Positions 47,182-56,910 of a DNA stretch of 64,000 nucleotides are shown here, in pieces. The stretch covers positions 1 through 64,000 of the forward strand of contig NZ_JAIZAP010000002.1 of assembly GCF_020404745.1 (NCBI RefSeq). The letters run 5' to 3'. Each line of letters opens with the position of its first letter. Positions within the stretch are counted from its first letter, which is position 1. The stretch comes from Aquibacillus saliphilus (lineage in GTDB: Bacteria > Bacillota > Bacilli > Bacillales > Amphibacillaceae). The position numbers and the translations under genes are program-made. A model generated the notes under the pieces. That model was given only the letters and a program-made list of their open reading frames with translations, had not been told where the DNA came from and did no database searches.

Positions 47182-47781
47182 ATGAAGAACATAGTAGTAT
47201 TTCTAGCATTATTTTTATTCATATTAACACCACTTTCTGCTTTGGCAGCAGAAACTTATACAGTTCAACCTGGTGATAGTATGTGGAAAATTGCAGTTAA
47301 GTACAAAAGAGGAGTAACAGAGATCATTGAAGCTAATCCACAGGTAGACAATCCTGATCTAATTTACCCTAACCAAAAATTGAATATACCCACCATTGAT
47401 ACTATTAAGCACACTGAGCATCAAGTTATTCAATTAACGAATCAAGAACGTGCCAAGCAGGGTTTATCTGCATTGAAGCCTGCTTGGCAAATGTCAAGAG
47501 TTGCTAGATATAAGTCAGAAGATATGCGTGATAATAATTATTTTTCACATACGAGTCCGACCTATGGATCTCCGTTCACAATGATGAAAGACTTTGGGAT
47601 AAGTTATCGGAGTGCTGCAGAGAATATTGCTAAAGGGCAACGGACACCACAAGAGGTAGTTAGAGCTTGGATGAATAGTCCTGGCCATCGAAAAAATATC
47701 CTGAATGGTAATTTTACACATATAGGAGTTGGCTATACTAAAGATGGTTATTATTGGACACAAATGTTTATAAAAAAATAG
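47182..47781 (+). CDS. Secreted LysM-CAP domain protein
   Basis: A 199-residue exported protein: a signal peptide (to about residue 22, SALAAE), a LysM domain (YTVQPGDSMWKIAVKYKRG ... NPDLIYPNQKLNIP) binding peptidoglycan, and a CAP/SCP domain (LTNQERAKQGL, HTSPTYGSPF, AENIAKGQRTPQEVVRAWM, SPGHRKNIL). Relatives such as YkwD and SafA-like proteins are found in the wall or spore coat. GGAGGCTCACAT precedes the ATG. The role is unknown. Confidence 0.88.
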   Translation: MKNIVVFLALFLFILTPLSALAAETYTVQPGDSMWKIAVKYKRGVTEIIEANPQVDNPDLIYPNQKLNIPTIDTIKHTEHQVIQLTNQERAKQGLSALKPAWQMSRVARYKSEDMRDNNYFSHTSPTYGSPFTMMKDFGISYRSAAENIAKGQRTPQEVVRAWMNSPGHRKNILNGNFTHIGVGYTKDGYYWTQMFIKK

Positions 47782-47847
47782 TTTATAAATGAGGACGATT
47801 TGCAACCTAAATGACCAAAAGGTGTTTTAGTGTAAATTATTTTTAGA

Positions 47848-47879
47848 TAAAGGCCTTGATATTATTTCAAGGTCTTTTA
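47848..47879 (+). terminator. Terminator after the LysM-CAP gene
   Basis: AAAGGCCTTGA pairs with TCAAGGTCTTT (one wobble) around TATTATT, followed by a short T-run. No lysine riboswitch is seen in the leader of the next gene. Confidence 0.55.
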
Positions 47880-48065
47880 GTTAGTAAATAGTGTCAAATA
47901 TCAGTAAAATCTAACAAATTAACCATGTTAAAGGTTAAAAACGGAGCAATTCTCCATCATAGACTGCTTTATACTACTGTTTTTGGATAACAATTATTCC
48001 TGAAGTATGTTAATATTTTGAATTGTACACAAAAACAATAAACGGTATAAATGGAGAGGTTAATT

Positions 48066-49412
48066 ATGAAGGTAGCAAAATTTGGAGGAAGTTCTGTAGC
48101 TAGTGCAGAACAATTAAAAAAAGTTGCTAATATAATTATGGATGATTCAGATCGTAGAGCAATTGTTGTATCAGCGCCTGGTAAAAGGTTCAAAGAAGAT
48201 ACAAAAGTTACTGACTTGCTAATTGACCTCGGTCAAGCGTATTTCAATGAGGATTCTTATGATTACCAACTAGAACAAGTTATGGTTCGTTTTAAAGAGA
48301 TAACGGAGCAATTACAATTGCCAGAAAATGTTTTGAAGGAAATTAAGCAGGATTTAGAGAAAGTGCTAGCATCTGAATATAGTGATGAATTAAAAGTTGA
48401 CGCAATAAAAGCAATCGGGGAGGATTCATCGGCTAAAGTACTTAGTGCATACTTACAATCGTTAGGGTTAGAGGCAACTTATTTAAGTCCTCAAGAAGCT
48501 GGTATCATTGTAAGTGATGAACCAGGAAGTGCACAAATATTAGACGAAAGTTTCGATGAAATTTATAAATTAAGAGAGCGCAAAGAAATTGTTGTTATTC
48601 CTGGTTTTTTTGGTTATACAAAGGAAGGTAAATTAGTCACTTTTTCACGAGGTGGTTCGGACATAACGGGATCTATCGTTGCTGCTGGAATTAAGGCGGA
48701 TCTATATGAGAACTTTACGGACGTTGATTCTGTTTATTGTGTAAACCCAACTATTGTTGATAATCCAAAAGAAATTACTGCTTTAACATATAAAGAGATG
48801 AGAGAATTATCTTATGCAGGATTTTCAGTGTTCCATGATGAAGCATTAATTCCTGCATTTAAAGCAAGTATTCCAGTATGTATTAAAAATACAAACAATC
48901 CAAATGGCCTAGGGACGATTATTGTATCTCAAAAAGAAACAGGTGATAATCCAGTAGTAGGCATAGCTAGTGATACAGGGTTTCTTAGTTTGTATGTGAG
49001 TAAATACTTAATGAATAGAGAATTAGGTTTTGGTCGTCGTCTTTTACACATTTTAGAAGATGAATGTATTTCATTTGAACATACGCCATCAGGGATTGAT
49101 GATTTGTCTGTGATTATAAGAGAAAGTCAACTGTCGGTCGAGAAGGAACAGAAGGTAATCGAGAGAATTAAGGCAGAGCTTGACCCTGATATGGTTCATG
49201 TCGAACGCAATCTTGCTCTAATAATGATTGTCGGAGAAGGTATGAATAGCACAATTGGAATAGCTGGTAAAGCAACAGCAGCGTTTACAGAGGCAAATGT
49301 TAACTTGGAAATGATTAATCAAGGTTCTTCAGAGGTATCATTAATGTTTGGAATTAAAGCTTCTGGAGTTAATAATGCAGTTAAAGCCTTATATAAATCA
49401 TTTTTTGAATGA
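48066..49412 (+). CDS. Aspartate kinase (monofunctional, YclM-type)
   Basis: A 448-residue aspartokinase for the lysine/threonine/methionine pathway. The kinase domain begins KVAKFGGSSVASAEQLKKVA and has FSRGGSDITGSIVAAG; two ACT domains follow near residues 305-365 and 380-448 (GEGMNSTIGIAGKATAAF), for feedback control. The length and absence of an internal start fit the YclM (aspartokinase III) type rather than LysC. Start 48066 follows GAGAGG. Confidence 0.88.
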   Translation: MKVAKFGGSSVASAEQLKKVANIIMDDSDRRAIVVSAPGKRFKEDTKVTDLLIDLGQAYFNEDSYDYQLEQVMVRFKEITEQLQLPENVLKEIKQDLEKVLASEYSDELKVDAIKAIGEDSSAKVLSAYLQSLGLEATYLSPQEAGIIVSDEPGSAQILDESFDEIYKLRERKEIVVIPGFFGYTKEGKLVTFSRGGSDITGSIVAAGIKADLYENFTDVDSVYCVNPTIVDNPKEITALTYKEMRELSYAGFSVFHDEALIPAFKASIPVCIKNTNNPNGLGTIIVSQKETGDNPVVGIASDTGFLSLYVSKYLMNRELGFGRRLLHILEDECISFEHTPSGIDDLSVIIRESQLSVEKEQKVIERIKAELDPDMVHVERNLALIMIVGEGMNSTIGIAGKATAAFTEANVNLEMINQGSSEVSLMFGIKASGVNNAVKALYKSFFE

Positions 49413-49448
49413 TACCTTTTAAGTCTGTCTGGAGTTATAAGTTCAAAT

Positions 49449-49490
49449 AAAACATCGTGGCTGGTCAATTATGACCAGTCACGATGTTTT
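49449..49490. terminator. Bidirectional terminator between aspartokinase and exonuclease genes
   Basis: A near-perfect inverted repeat, AACATCGTGGCTGGTCA and its partner, with T residues on both sides. The stop codon of the minus-strand gene lies in its loop. Confidence 0.8.
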
Positions 49491-50236
49491 ATTACTGGAC
49501 TGCGATTAAACTTGAAAGGCTGTAAGGCGTCGTTTAAATCCTGATAGGTTCGAATATTTCGGTTAATTGCTTGTTCTAAAAGAATTTCGAATAATTCTGC
49601 AGTCATGATGGCATCGTTTAAGGCATGGTGTCTTTCTAATTGCTCAATATTATAATGGCGAATTAGCGAATCTAACTGATAATTTTCTTCAGGTAATACC
49701 CATCTAGCAATTAGCTGAGAATCGATTACATACGGCTGATAAACGGGCAGTTTCCATCTCTTTAGCATCGTTTGCAAGAATCTCATATCAAATTTAGCTG
49801 GGTGTGCAACTAGAATTGAGTCTTTACTGAATGCTAAAAAATCCTTGAAAACCTCAATAAATGGCCTAGCGTTCTTAATATCTTTATAATCAATCCCAGT
49901 TAATTCGGAAGATTTTTTCGATATTGGTCGAATGGGTTTTACTATTTCATGAAATCTTTCAATTCTACAATGTTTTAATCCGTTTATTTGAACTGCGCCA
50001 ATCGAAATAACTTCGTGACCAACCTCCGGGATCAAACCTGTAGTTTCTAAATCGAAAATTGTAAAAGGTGTTTCATCAAGGTTACTGAATTCTAAAGCTT
50101 CTTTTCGTTGAAACTGATTGAGTGCATTCGTTAATTCTTCGTATGTTTCTAGTTTAAAATAGGGTTTAATTTTATAATGATAAATCGGCTTCTCAAAAAA
50201 GAAATATTTTAATATTTGTAAATCGATTGGTAACAT
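49469..50236 (-). CDS. DnaQ-like 3'-5' exonuclease
   Basis: A 255-residue DEDDh exonuclease. Exo I is FTIFDLETTGLIPEVGHEVI, Exo II is ILVAHPAKFDMRFLQ and Exo III is HHALNDAIMTAELF. The first 70 residues are an extra N-terminal extension. It could proofread for DNA polymerase III or work on nucleotides. It is translationally coupled (TAATG) to the cNMP/CBS/nucleotidyltransferase gene upstream, a pairing also seen in other bacteria. Confidence 0.85.
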   Translation of the reverse strand: MLPIDLQILKYFFFEKPIYHYKIKPYFKLETYEELTNALNQFQRKEALEFSNLDETPFTIFDLETTGLIPEVGHEVISIGAVQINGLKHCRIERFHEIVKPIRPISKKSSELTGIDYKDIKNARPFIEVFKDFLAFSKDSILVAHPAKFDMRFLQTMLKRWKLPVYQPYVIDSQLIARWVLPEENYQLDSLIRHYNIEQLERHHALNDAIMTAELFEILLEQAINRNIRTYQDLNDALQPFKFNRSPVIKHRDWS

Positions 50237-52146
50237 TATACCACCCGATTCCGGTTGAAACTTAATTCAATCACTTGTTGTAGTCGTTTAGCTATTGATA
50301 GTGCTTCTCTTAATTTTCTTTTTTCATCTTTAGATAGTTTTTGAACATCAATCTCATTTGTTAATGATTCTTCCTTATCTAATTGAATTAAATTTTGAGT
50401 TAATCTAAACGTCAGTAATCTGTGCAAAGCAAGCTTTGCATTTTCTGCATCTCTTGGGTGAAATCTCTCTTCTTTAGCTAATTGATCAAGCCGATTAATT
50501 GTATTGGGATCATCAATGCCATTTTTTGCCGAATAAATTCGGATGACATTTACAATTTGCATGGTGGCCGATTTTTTTAAATTTAAATTTCTGTTCTTTC
50601 CTATTCGAATCATCCTGCCAAATGGTTGGATGGGAACCTTAAATCTTAAAGTGTCTTTCATAAGTAATTGGTGAAGGTTCAATGATTTTTTAATTTTTAT
50701 TGTAAGCTCATCTCTCAATTTATATGCTAAAGAATAATCACCATAGATGGGGCGGAAGTCGGTGAAAATCGTAAAATCTCTGATTTCAGCCGCATCTATT
50801 TTCACTACCCAATCAGTTAAATCATTGGACCACTGCGAGTACGTTTTTCTCCATTTATCTTCTTTAGCCATTATCCCACCTGTACATAAGGGGAATCCAC
50901 ATTTTTCTAACATGAAATTAATTTTTTCACTTATCTTCTTAAAGTATAAATCAATCCTTTCAGAATCTTGAAAGTGTTTATAGTCGGACAAGATTAATCC
51001 GTTATCTTGATCGGTACTAAATCCTTGTTCCTTACGACCTTCACTTCCCATTACAATGAAGCAATAGTTAATTTGAGGGGGGCCATAACCTTCCTTAATC
51101 ATTTCATCCTCAGCTATGTGAATCACCTGTTTATGGATACGATCATTTAAACTTGAAATTAATTCGCAAATGTCATATCCCAGTGTGCCTTCATCAATCA
51201 ATTGTTTAACAAATAGTTGAAACTGTTTGTTATTTAAAGGAGAAAGATTTTTCAACTCTTCAATTGAATTGGCATTTGATATTCGATAGCTAGTGTCGAA
51301 GTAAACAGAATCTTTAATATCAAAAAAAGATGATTGCCTTAAGAACCCTACAACTTTTGTCTTGTGAAAGACAGGAATTATTACTGTTGGATGATGCTTC
51401 AAATAGGTTAGAGCCTCGTAGATAAAATCTTGATCAGTTACCGAATACATATCCTCTTTCATATAGTTTCTTACCGAGCTTTTATGATTATTTTGAAGAT
51501 AAGCTTTTAAAATTTCCGTGTAGCCTATCATTCCGCTCATTTCAGCATTACCGTTACTTACAATCAAACCTTCCAATTCCTTTTGTTGGAGGTACCTTGC
51601 AGCTTCTTCAATTGATTGGTTTGGATCAATGAAGACGGGTAATTCCATAAAAGTATCAACGCGTTTTTTATATAACTCTTTTTCATTCTGATTATCGGTA
51701 TCAGAACTTTTGTATTTTACTTCTTGATATAAGCTTTTCATTAAATTACTAATACCGTCTAGCACTACTTTCGAAAAGTTTGTATTGTTTGTCATTACTT
51801 CCATAAAGTTAGCTTTGTTTAAGCGGACTGTTTTAGAGTTTTCTAGTGCTTGAACAGAAAATCTCATTTCTCCACTAGAAAGCATAATCATCATTCCAAT
51901 TAGGTCACCAGGATAGTAAAAGCGAATGGACACTTGTTTCCCATTTGAACGATGCATGATATTTTTTGCTAGCCCTGATATAAAAAAATGTATCTCAACT
52001 GATTCTTCATTATCTTCTTCGTGTATAATAAATTCGTTCTCTCTAAATTCTCTTACCTGTGCGCCGTCGGTTATTTGAATGAATTCTTGGTCGGTTAATA
52101 AATTAAAGGGATACTGGTTTTTAAACATATCAAAGTATTTGTCCAT
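50236..52146 (-). CDS. cNMP-binding/CBS/nucleotidyltransferase-like (DUF294) protein
   Basis: A 636-residue signalling-type protein with four parts: a cyclic-nucleotide-binding fold (about residues 10-130), paired CBS domains (about 165-280), a DUF294 nucleotidyltransferase-like domain with GSEGRKEQGFSTDQDNGLIL, and a substrate-binding-like helical C-terminus. Its true reaction is unknown; relatives include GlnD-like uridylyltransferases. Start 52146 follows AGGTGG; a GTG four codons up is the alternative. It is in operon with the exonuclease gene. Confidence 0.83.
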   Translation of the reverse strand: MDKYFDMFKNQYPFNLLTDQEFIQITDGAQVREFRENEFIIHEEDNEESVEIHFFISGLAKNIMHRSNGKQVSIRFYYPGDLIGMMIMLSSGEMRFSVQALENSKTVRLNKANFMEVMTNNTNFSKVVLDGISNLMKSLYQEVKYKSSDTDNQNEKELYKKRVDTFMELPVFIDPNQSIEEAARYLQQKELEGLIVSNGNAEMSGMIGYTEILKAYLQNNHKSSVRNYMKEDMYSVTDQDFIYEALTYLKHHPTVIIPVFHKTKVVGFLRQSSFFDIKDSVYFDTSYRISNANSIEELKNLSPLNNKQFQLFVKQLIDEGTLGYDICELISSLNDRIHKQVIHIAEDEMIKEGYGPPQINYCFIVMGSEGRKEQGFSTDQDNGLILSDYKHFQDSERIDLYFKKISEKINFMLEKCGFPLCTGGIMAKEDKWRKTYSQWSNDLTDWVVKIDAAEIRDFTIFTDFRPIYGDYSLAYKLRDELTIKIKKSLNLHQLLMKDTLRFKVPIQPFGRMIRIGKNRNLNLKKSATMQIVNVIRIYSAKNGIDDPNTINRLDQLAKEERFHPRDAENAKLALHRLLTFRLTQNLIQLDKEESLTNEIDVQKLSKDEKRKLREALSIAKRLQQVIELSFNRNRVV

Positions 52147-52164
52147 TACATACACCACCTACCT

Positions 52165-52413
52165 TTATTTTTTATTATTCTCATTATTCTTAAATCGACC
52201 TTTGGTAAGATTTCTTTTTCTATCCCTATGTAAAATAAAACCTCCAATAAAAGCAATACCGCCTAAAAAAAACAGAAGTCCCACTACAAATTGAATGGCT
52301 GAGTGAAATAATATCGGATAGAAAAGACCAAAAACTGCGTCACGCATCAGCTTTATTCCAAGCGTAGCAACAAGCCCTGGGATTACTAATATTACTAAAG
52401 CAACAAGTCTCAC
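52165..52413 (-). CDS. yqzF: Small membrane protein, DUF2627 family (YqzF)
   Basis: An 82-residue protein with two membrane helices (about residues 3-22 and 38-62) and a basic C-terminus. The VILVIPGLVATLGIKLMRD segment and position next to bkdR identify the YqzF family. Function is unknown. It diverges from bkdR across a 134-nt gap. The stop lies just before the upstream start of the DUF294 gene. Confidence 0.83.
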   Translation of the reverse strand: MRLVALVILVIPGLVATLGIKLMRDAVFGLFYPILFHSAIQFVVGLLFFLGGIAFIGGFILHRDRKRNLTKGRFKNNENNKK

Positions 52414-52515
52414 ATTGCATCACCTTTCCTCTCATCCTTTTTAGTATAGCAAAGCCTTGGAAGTATGAAAACTGATGACTTCTTGCCAAATTATGCAGTT
52501 CGGTATAAGATGAAT

Positions 52516-52531
52516 ACATGCAAAAAAATGC
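52516..52531 (+). promoter_or_regulatory. Possible BkdR half-site pair upstream of bkdR
   Basis: ATGCAAAAAAATGCA lies 17-32 nt before the bkdR ATG. It repeats the ATGCAAAA motif of the inverted repeat at 54606-54638 between bkdR and ptb, so BkdR might control its own gene. Confidence 0.3.
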
Positions 52532-52547
52532 AGGATGTGATAAATGA

Positions 52548-54626
52548 ATGAAGCAAGTATTAATTATTGGTGCTGGTAAGGGCGGAACGGCTCTACTTAA
52601 GCTGCTCAAAGATGTAGAACGAATGAAAATTATGGCAATTGTTGATATTGATGCAAATGCACCTGGTTTACGACTAGCAAAAAGAAATGATATTAAAACT
52701 AGTGATGACTGGCGTCAATGGATTAATGAAGATATCGATATAATCATTGAAACAACAGGATCGCAAGAAATTTTGAATGAAATTGTTAAAAAAAGAAATC
52801 ACAATACAGTTGTTATACCCGGATCGGTAGCTTACATAACAGCTGAATTAATGGAAGATAAAGAAACACTTTTACAACAATTGAAATTACAAACAGATAA
52901 TCAGGAATTGATTCTTAATAACATTAATGAAGGTATGATTGTCATTGATCTTAATGAGAGAGTTACGTTTGTAAATCAAAGAGCTGAAGAAATTGTAGGT
53001 ATTAATAGAGCGGATTTTATTTCTAATCCAATCCGACAATTGATAGAAAAATCAAGACTTCCACAAATTTTAAAAACAAGAAAACAAGAAGTCAATCAAA
53101 AGCTTGTATTAGAAAATGGCAAAAAAATAATCACAACAAGAATTCCGATTATTGATTCTAGACAAAATTTAAAGGGAGCTTTTGCTGTATTCAGAGATAT
53201 AACAGAGATTGTTGAGTTAGCAGAAGAAGTAACGGGTTTAAAAGAAGTCAAGAAAATGTTGGAAGCAATATTTCATTCATCAGACGAAGCGATTAGCGTG
53301 GTAGATGAAGATGGAAATGGTATTATGGTAAATCCGGCTTACACGAAGATAACTGGTTTAACAGAAGAGGATATTGTTGGACAACCTGCTTCAGTGGATA
53401 TTTCTGAAGGCGAAAGCATGCATATGAAGGTATTGAAGACAAGGAGACCGGTAAGAGGTGTTCGGTTAAAAGTAGGTCCTTCTAATAGGGATGTCTTAGT
53501 AAATGTAGCGCCAATTATCGTAGATGGAAAACTTAAAGGTAGTGTAGGGGTTTTGCATGATGTATCTGAGATTCAATCACTTACAAGTGAATTGAAAAGA
53601 GCTAGACAAATCATTCGAAACTTAGAAGCTAAATATACGTTTGATGATATCATCGGTACTTCTAATGAAATGAAGTTGGCTGTTGAACAAGCTAAAGTCG
53701 GGGCAAAAACCCCTGCGATCGTGCTTTTAAGAGGAGATTCTGGAACAGGTAAGGAATTGTTTGCTCATGCTATTCATAATGAAAGCGATCGTAGGCATAA
53801 TAAATTCATTCGTGTAAACTGCGCTGCAATTGCTGAGTCTATATTGGAAAGTGAGCTATTCGGTTATGAAGAGGGTGCTTTTTCGGGAGCTAAACGAGGT
53901 GGTAAAAAAGGCTACTTTGAAGAAGCGAATAATGGAAGTATCTTCTTGGATGAGATTGGTGAACTTTCCCTTCAAATGCAGGCGAAATTATTACGTGTTC
54001 TGCAGGAAAATGAAATTGTTAGAGTCGGTGGTACAAACCCGGTCGTTATTGATGTAAGAATTATTACCGCAACGAACGTTAATTTAGAAAAAGCAATTAT
54101 GACAGGGGAGTTCAGGGAAGACTTATACTATCGCTTGAATAGGTTACCAATTTATATACCTTCTCTGAGAGAAAGAATCTCTGACCTAGAAGATTTGGTG
54201 TATAATTCCATTTATAAAATTAATGAAGATTACGGCAGAAATGTCAATTCGATAGAGGGTAAAGCGATTGATTATTTAAAACAATACCATTGGCCAGGTA
54301 ATATAAGAGAACTTGAGAATGTCGTAAGTCGAGCAATGATCTATATGGAGGTTAATGAAGAAGTGATTCAACTAGAGCATATTCCGGAATTAATTCCTGC
54401 AAAAAAAATAAAACAACCAGAGGAGAGCGGAATTAAGTGGAACCTGGAAACATTACAGCATTCCGTTGAGGCCCACGAACATCGAATTATTAAGCAAGCT
54501 TTTATCGCGAATAATTTCAATAAGACGAAAACTGCAATTGCTCTAGGTATCTCGATTAGAAATCTTTATTACAAAATGGAAAAATATAAAATTGAAAAAG
54601 ATGACATGCAAAATATTTCAAAATGA
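52548..54626 (+). CDS. bkdR: Sigma-54-dependent activator BkdR
   Basis: A 692-residue enhancer-binding protein for branched-chain keto acid genes. An N-terminal Rossmann-like part (IIGAGKGGTALLKLL), two PAS domains (about residues 120-230 and 240-345), then the AAA+ core with LRGDSGTGKELFAHAIH, the sigma-54 contact GAFSGAKRGGK and VRIITATNV, and a Fis-type HTH (NKTKTAIALGISIRNLYYKM). GGATGTGAT lies before the ATG. It is upstream of its target operon. Confidence 0.94.
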   Translation: MKQVLIIGAGKGGTALLKLLKDVERMKIMAIVDIDANAPGLRLAKRNDIKTSDDWRQWINEDIDIIIETTGSQEILNEIVKKRNHNTVVIPGSVAYITAELMEDKETLLQQLKLQTDNQELILNNINEGMIVIDLNERVTFVNQRAEEIVGINRADFISNPIRQLIEKSRLPQILKTRKQEVNQKLVLENGKKIITTRIPIIDSRQNLKGAFAVFRDITEIVELAEEVTGLKEVKKMLEAIFHSSDEAISVVDEDGNGIMVNPAYTKITGLTEEDIVGQPASVDISEGESMHMKVLKTRRPVRGVRLKVGPSNRDVLVNVAPIIVDGKLKGSVGVLHDVSEIQSLTSELKRARQIIRNLEAKYTFDDIIGTSNEMKLAVEQAKVGAKTPAIVLLRGDSGTGKELFAHAIHNESDRRHNKFIRVNCAAIAESILESELFGYEEGAFSGAKRGGKKGYFEEANNGSIFLDEIGELSLQMQAKLLRVLQENEIVRVGGTNPVVIDVRIITATNVNLEKAIMTGEFREDLYYRLNRLPIYIPSLRERISDLEDLVYNSIYKINEDYGRNVNSIEGKAIDYLKQYHWPGNIRELENVVSRAMIYMEVNEEVIQLEHIPELIPAKKIKQPEESGIKWNLETLQHSVEAHEHRIIKQAFIANNFNKTKTAIALGISIRNLYYKMEKYKIEKDDMQNISK

Positions 54627-54638
54627 ATGATTTTGCAT
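54606..54638 (+). promoter_or_regulatory. Inverted repeat, candidate BkdR upstream activating site
   Basis: ATGCAAAAT (54606-54614) and ATTTTGCAT (54630-54638) form a perfect 9-bp inverted repeat with a 15-nt spacer that spans the bkdR stop codon. It lies about 135 bp upstream of the sigma-54 promoter, the normal range for an enhancer-binding site. Confidence 0.5.
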
Positions 54639-54770
54639 AGTCTAATAAATGATAACTAGTTTATTATACATCTAAATTAAAAGTTTAAAAAAATACAAAA
54701 CAGTGCAAAAAAGGGTTTTATTTGATTCAAAATAGAAAAATTATAAAATGAATGGCTAAAAAAACAAGTG

Positions 54771-54788
54771 TTGGCATGTTAATTGCAT
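54771..54788 (+). promoter_or_regulatory. Sigma-54 (-24/-12) promoter of the bkd operon
   Basis: TTGGCATGTTAATTGCAT matches TGGCAC-N5-TTGCW, with GG at 54773-54774 and GC at 54785-54786, 12 bp apart. It lies 37 nt before ptb. It is the expected target for BkdR, the neighbouring activator. Confidence 0.85.
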
Positions 54789-54824
54789 GATATATTACTA
54801 TATCATGTTTCCTGGAGGTAAATG

Positions 54825-55724
54825 ATGAAGAACTTGGAAGAACTTTTGGGACGAATTGCTATCAAGAATAAGAAAACGGTTGCTGTTGCACAAGCAACAG
54901 ATCTTGAAGTATTACATACCGTTAAATCAGCAATTAAACAAGAATTATGTAATTTCTTATTGTTCGGTGATAAGCAGAATATTGAACGCTTAGCAGCAGA
55001 AATAGACTTACACTTGATAACTGAATTTGTTTCTGTAGTCCATGTGGATTCAAATGAAGATGCTGCAGTACAGGCTGTCAAAGCTGTTGACAATAAGGTT
55101 GCACAAGTTTTAATGAAAGGCAATTTACCTACTAAGCTGTTGTTAAAAGCAGTGCTAAATAGGGAATTTGGTTTAAGGACAAGTAATATACTTTCACATG
55201 TGTCCTTGTTTGAAATACCTAATCACGAAAAATTGATCTTTTTGTCAGATGCAGCAATGAATATCGCTCCTACTCTTAACGAAAAAGTGCAAATCTTAAA
55301 TAACGTTGTTGAGGTAGCCAGGAGCTTAGATATAGATCATCCTAAAGTTGCTGTTTTAGCAGCTGTGGAAACTGTCAATCCTGCTATGATAGCAACAACT
55401 GATGGAGCAAAGTTAAAACAAATGCAACAGCTTGGAGAAATTAAAGATTGTTTAGTTGATGGGCCATTAGCCTTTGATGTAGCAGTCTCAGCTAAAGCGG
55501 CTAAGCAAAAAAAAGTTGATTCTGAAGTGGCAGGTCAAGCGGATGTAGTATTAGTTCCAACAATTGAAGTCGGGAATGCCTTATATAAGTCTTTTATTTA
55601 TTTTTCCAAAGCAAAAGTGGCTGGAGTGATATGCGGTGCTAAAGCTCCAATTGTATTAACTTCTAGGTCAGATACATCTGATAGTAAGTTATATTCTTTA
55701 TCACTTGCCCTCTTGTCGCCTTAA
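54825..55724 (+). CDS. ptb: Phosphate butyryltransferase
   Basis: A 299-residue enzyme converting branched acyl-CoA and phosphate to acyl-phosphate. Segments VLMKGNLPTKLLLKAVLN, FLSDAAMNIAPTLNEKVQI, VAVLAAVETVNPAM and DGPLAFDVAVSAKAA are typical. Two ATG codons are in tandem (54822, 54825); the second has better spacing from GGAGGT. First gene of the sigma-54-driven operon. Confidence 0.93.
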   Translation: MKNLEELLGRIAIKNKKTVAVAQATDLEVLHTVKSAIKQELCNFLLFGDKQNIERLAAEIDLHLITEFVSVVHVDSNEDAAVQAVKAVDNKVAQVLMKGNLPTKLLLKAVLNREFGLRTSNILSHVSLFEIPNHEKLIFLSDAAMNIAPTLNEKVQILNNVVEVARSLDIDHPKVAVLAAVETVNPAMIATTDGAKLKQMQQLGEIKDCLVDGPLAFDVAVSAKAAKQKKVDSEVAGQADVVLVPTIEVGNALYKSFIYFSKAKVAGVICGAKAPIVLTSRSDTSDSKLYSLSLALLSP

Positions 55725-55797
55725 CTAGCAGTAGTAAATAGAAATAAGAGTTTTCGCTTTTTTAAAACAACGTAGAGAAGATTTAGGAGGAATAATT

Positions 55798-56892
55798 ATG
55801 GAAATTTTTAAATATATGGAAAGCTACGATTATGAGGAATTGGTTTTTTGTCAAGATAAACATTCTGGTTTGAAAGCTATTATTGCTATTCATGATACAA
55901 CACTCGGACCGGCATTAGGTGGAACTAGAATGTGGACTTACGCATCTGAAGAAGAAGCTATTGTTGATGCGTTAAGGTTATCAAAAGGAATGACTTATAA
56001 AAACGCAGCCGCAGGGTTAAACCTAGGTGGCGGTAAAACAGTTATTATTGGTGATCCGAAAGTAGATAAAAATGAAGCGATGTTTAGAGCTTTTGGTCGA
56101 TTTATTCAAGGGTTAAATGGACGCTATATAACAGCCGAAGATGTTGGAACAACTGTATATGATATGGATCTTATTCACGAAGAAACAGACTTTGTTACAG
56201 GGATTTCTCCAGCATTTGGATCGTCCGGTAATCCGTCACCAGTAACCGCATATGGTGTATATAAAGGAATAAAAGCAGCTGCTAAGGAAGCTTTTGGGTC
56301 TGACATGTTAGAAGGTAAAACAGTTGCGGTCCAAGGTGTTGGTAATGTCGCTTATACATTGTGTGAATATCTCCATGGTGAAGGAGCAAATCTAATTGTC
56401 ACCGACATTAACAAACAAGCTGTAAATAAAGCAGTTGAAGCCTTTGGTGCTAAAGCAGTAGATCCAAGTGATATCTACGCAGTTGACTGTGACATCTATG
56501 CACCTTGTGCGCTTGGTGCCACAATTAATGATGATACCATCTCAAAGCTTAAAGCTAAGGTAGTCGCAGGAGCAGCTAATAATCAGCTTCAAGAAACAAA
56601 ACATGGTGATATCCTGCATGAAAAAGGAATTGTCTACGCCCCAGATTTTGTTATTAACGCCGGTGGTGTAATAAATATTGCCGACGAACTAAGTGGTTAC
56701 AACAAAGAAAGAGCATTTAAAAGTGTTGAAAAGATTTATGATAACTTATCAAGAGTATTTGAGATTTCTAGAAGAGACGGTATCCCTACCTATGTTGCAG
56801 CTGACCGATTGGCAGAAGAGCGGATTTTAACCATGAAACAATCTAGAAGTCAATTCTTAATGAACGAGCACCATATTTTGAGTAGAAGATAG
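55798..56892 (+). CDS. bcd: Leucine dehydrogenase
   Basis: A 364-residue NAD+-dependent dehydrogenase that deaminates leucine, valine and isoleucine to their keto acids. K68 (MTYKNAA) and K80 (NLGGGKT) are the known active-site lysines; the NAD site is [32 protein letters not shown] precedes the ATG. Also known as yqiT; it supplies substrate for the dehydrogenase complex below. Confidence 0.95.
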   Translation: MEIFKYMESYDYEELVFCQDKHSGLKAIIAIHDTTLGPALGGTRMWTYASEEEAIVDALRLSKGMTYKNAAAGLNLGGGKTVIIGDPKVDKNEAMFRAFGRFIQGLNGRYITAEDVGTTVYDMDLIHEETDFVTGISPAFGSSGNPSPVTAYGVYKGIKAAAKEAFGSDMLEGKTVAVQGVGNVAYTLCEYLHGEGANLIVTDINKQAVNKAVEAFGAKAVDPSDIYAVDCDIYAPCALGATINDDTISKLKAKVVAGAANNQLQETKHGDILHEKGIVYAPDFVINAGGVINIADELSGYNKERAFKSVEKIYDNLSRVFEISRRDGIPTYVAADRLAEERILTMKQSRSQFLMNEHHILSRR

Positions 56893-56910
56893 TAGGTGGA
56901 GGGGATCGTT

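Noticed and set aside
47782-48065. Lysine riboswitch before the aspartokinase gene
   Set aside because: The 284-nt leader shows none of the conserved lysine-aptamer blocks and only a plain terminator of the previous gene.
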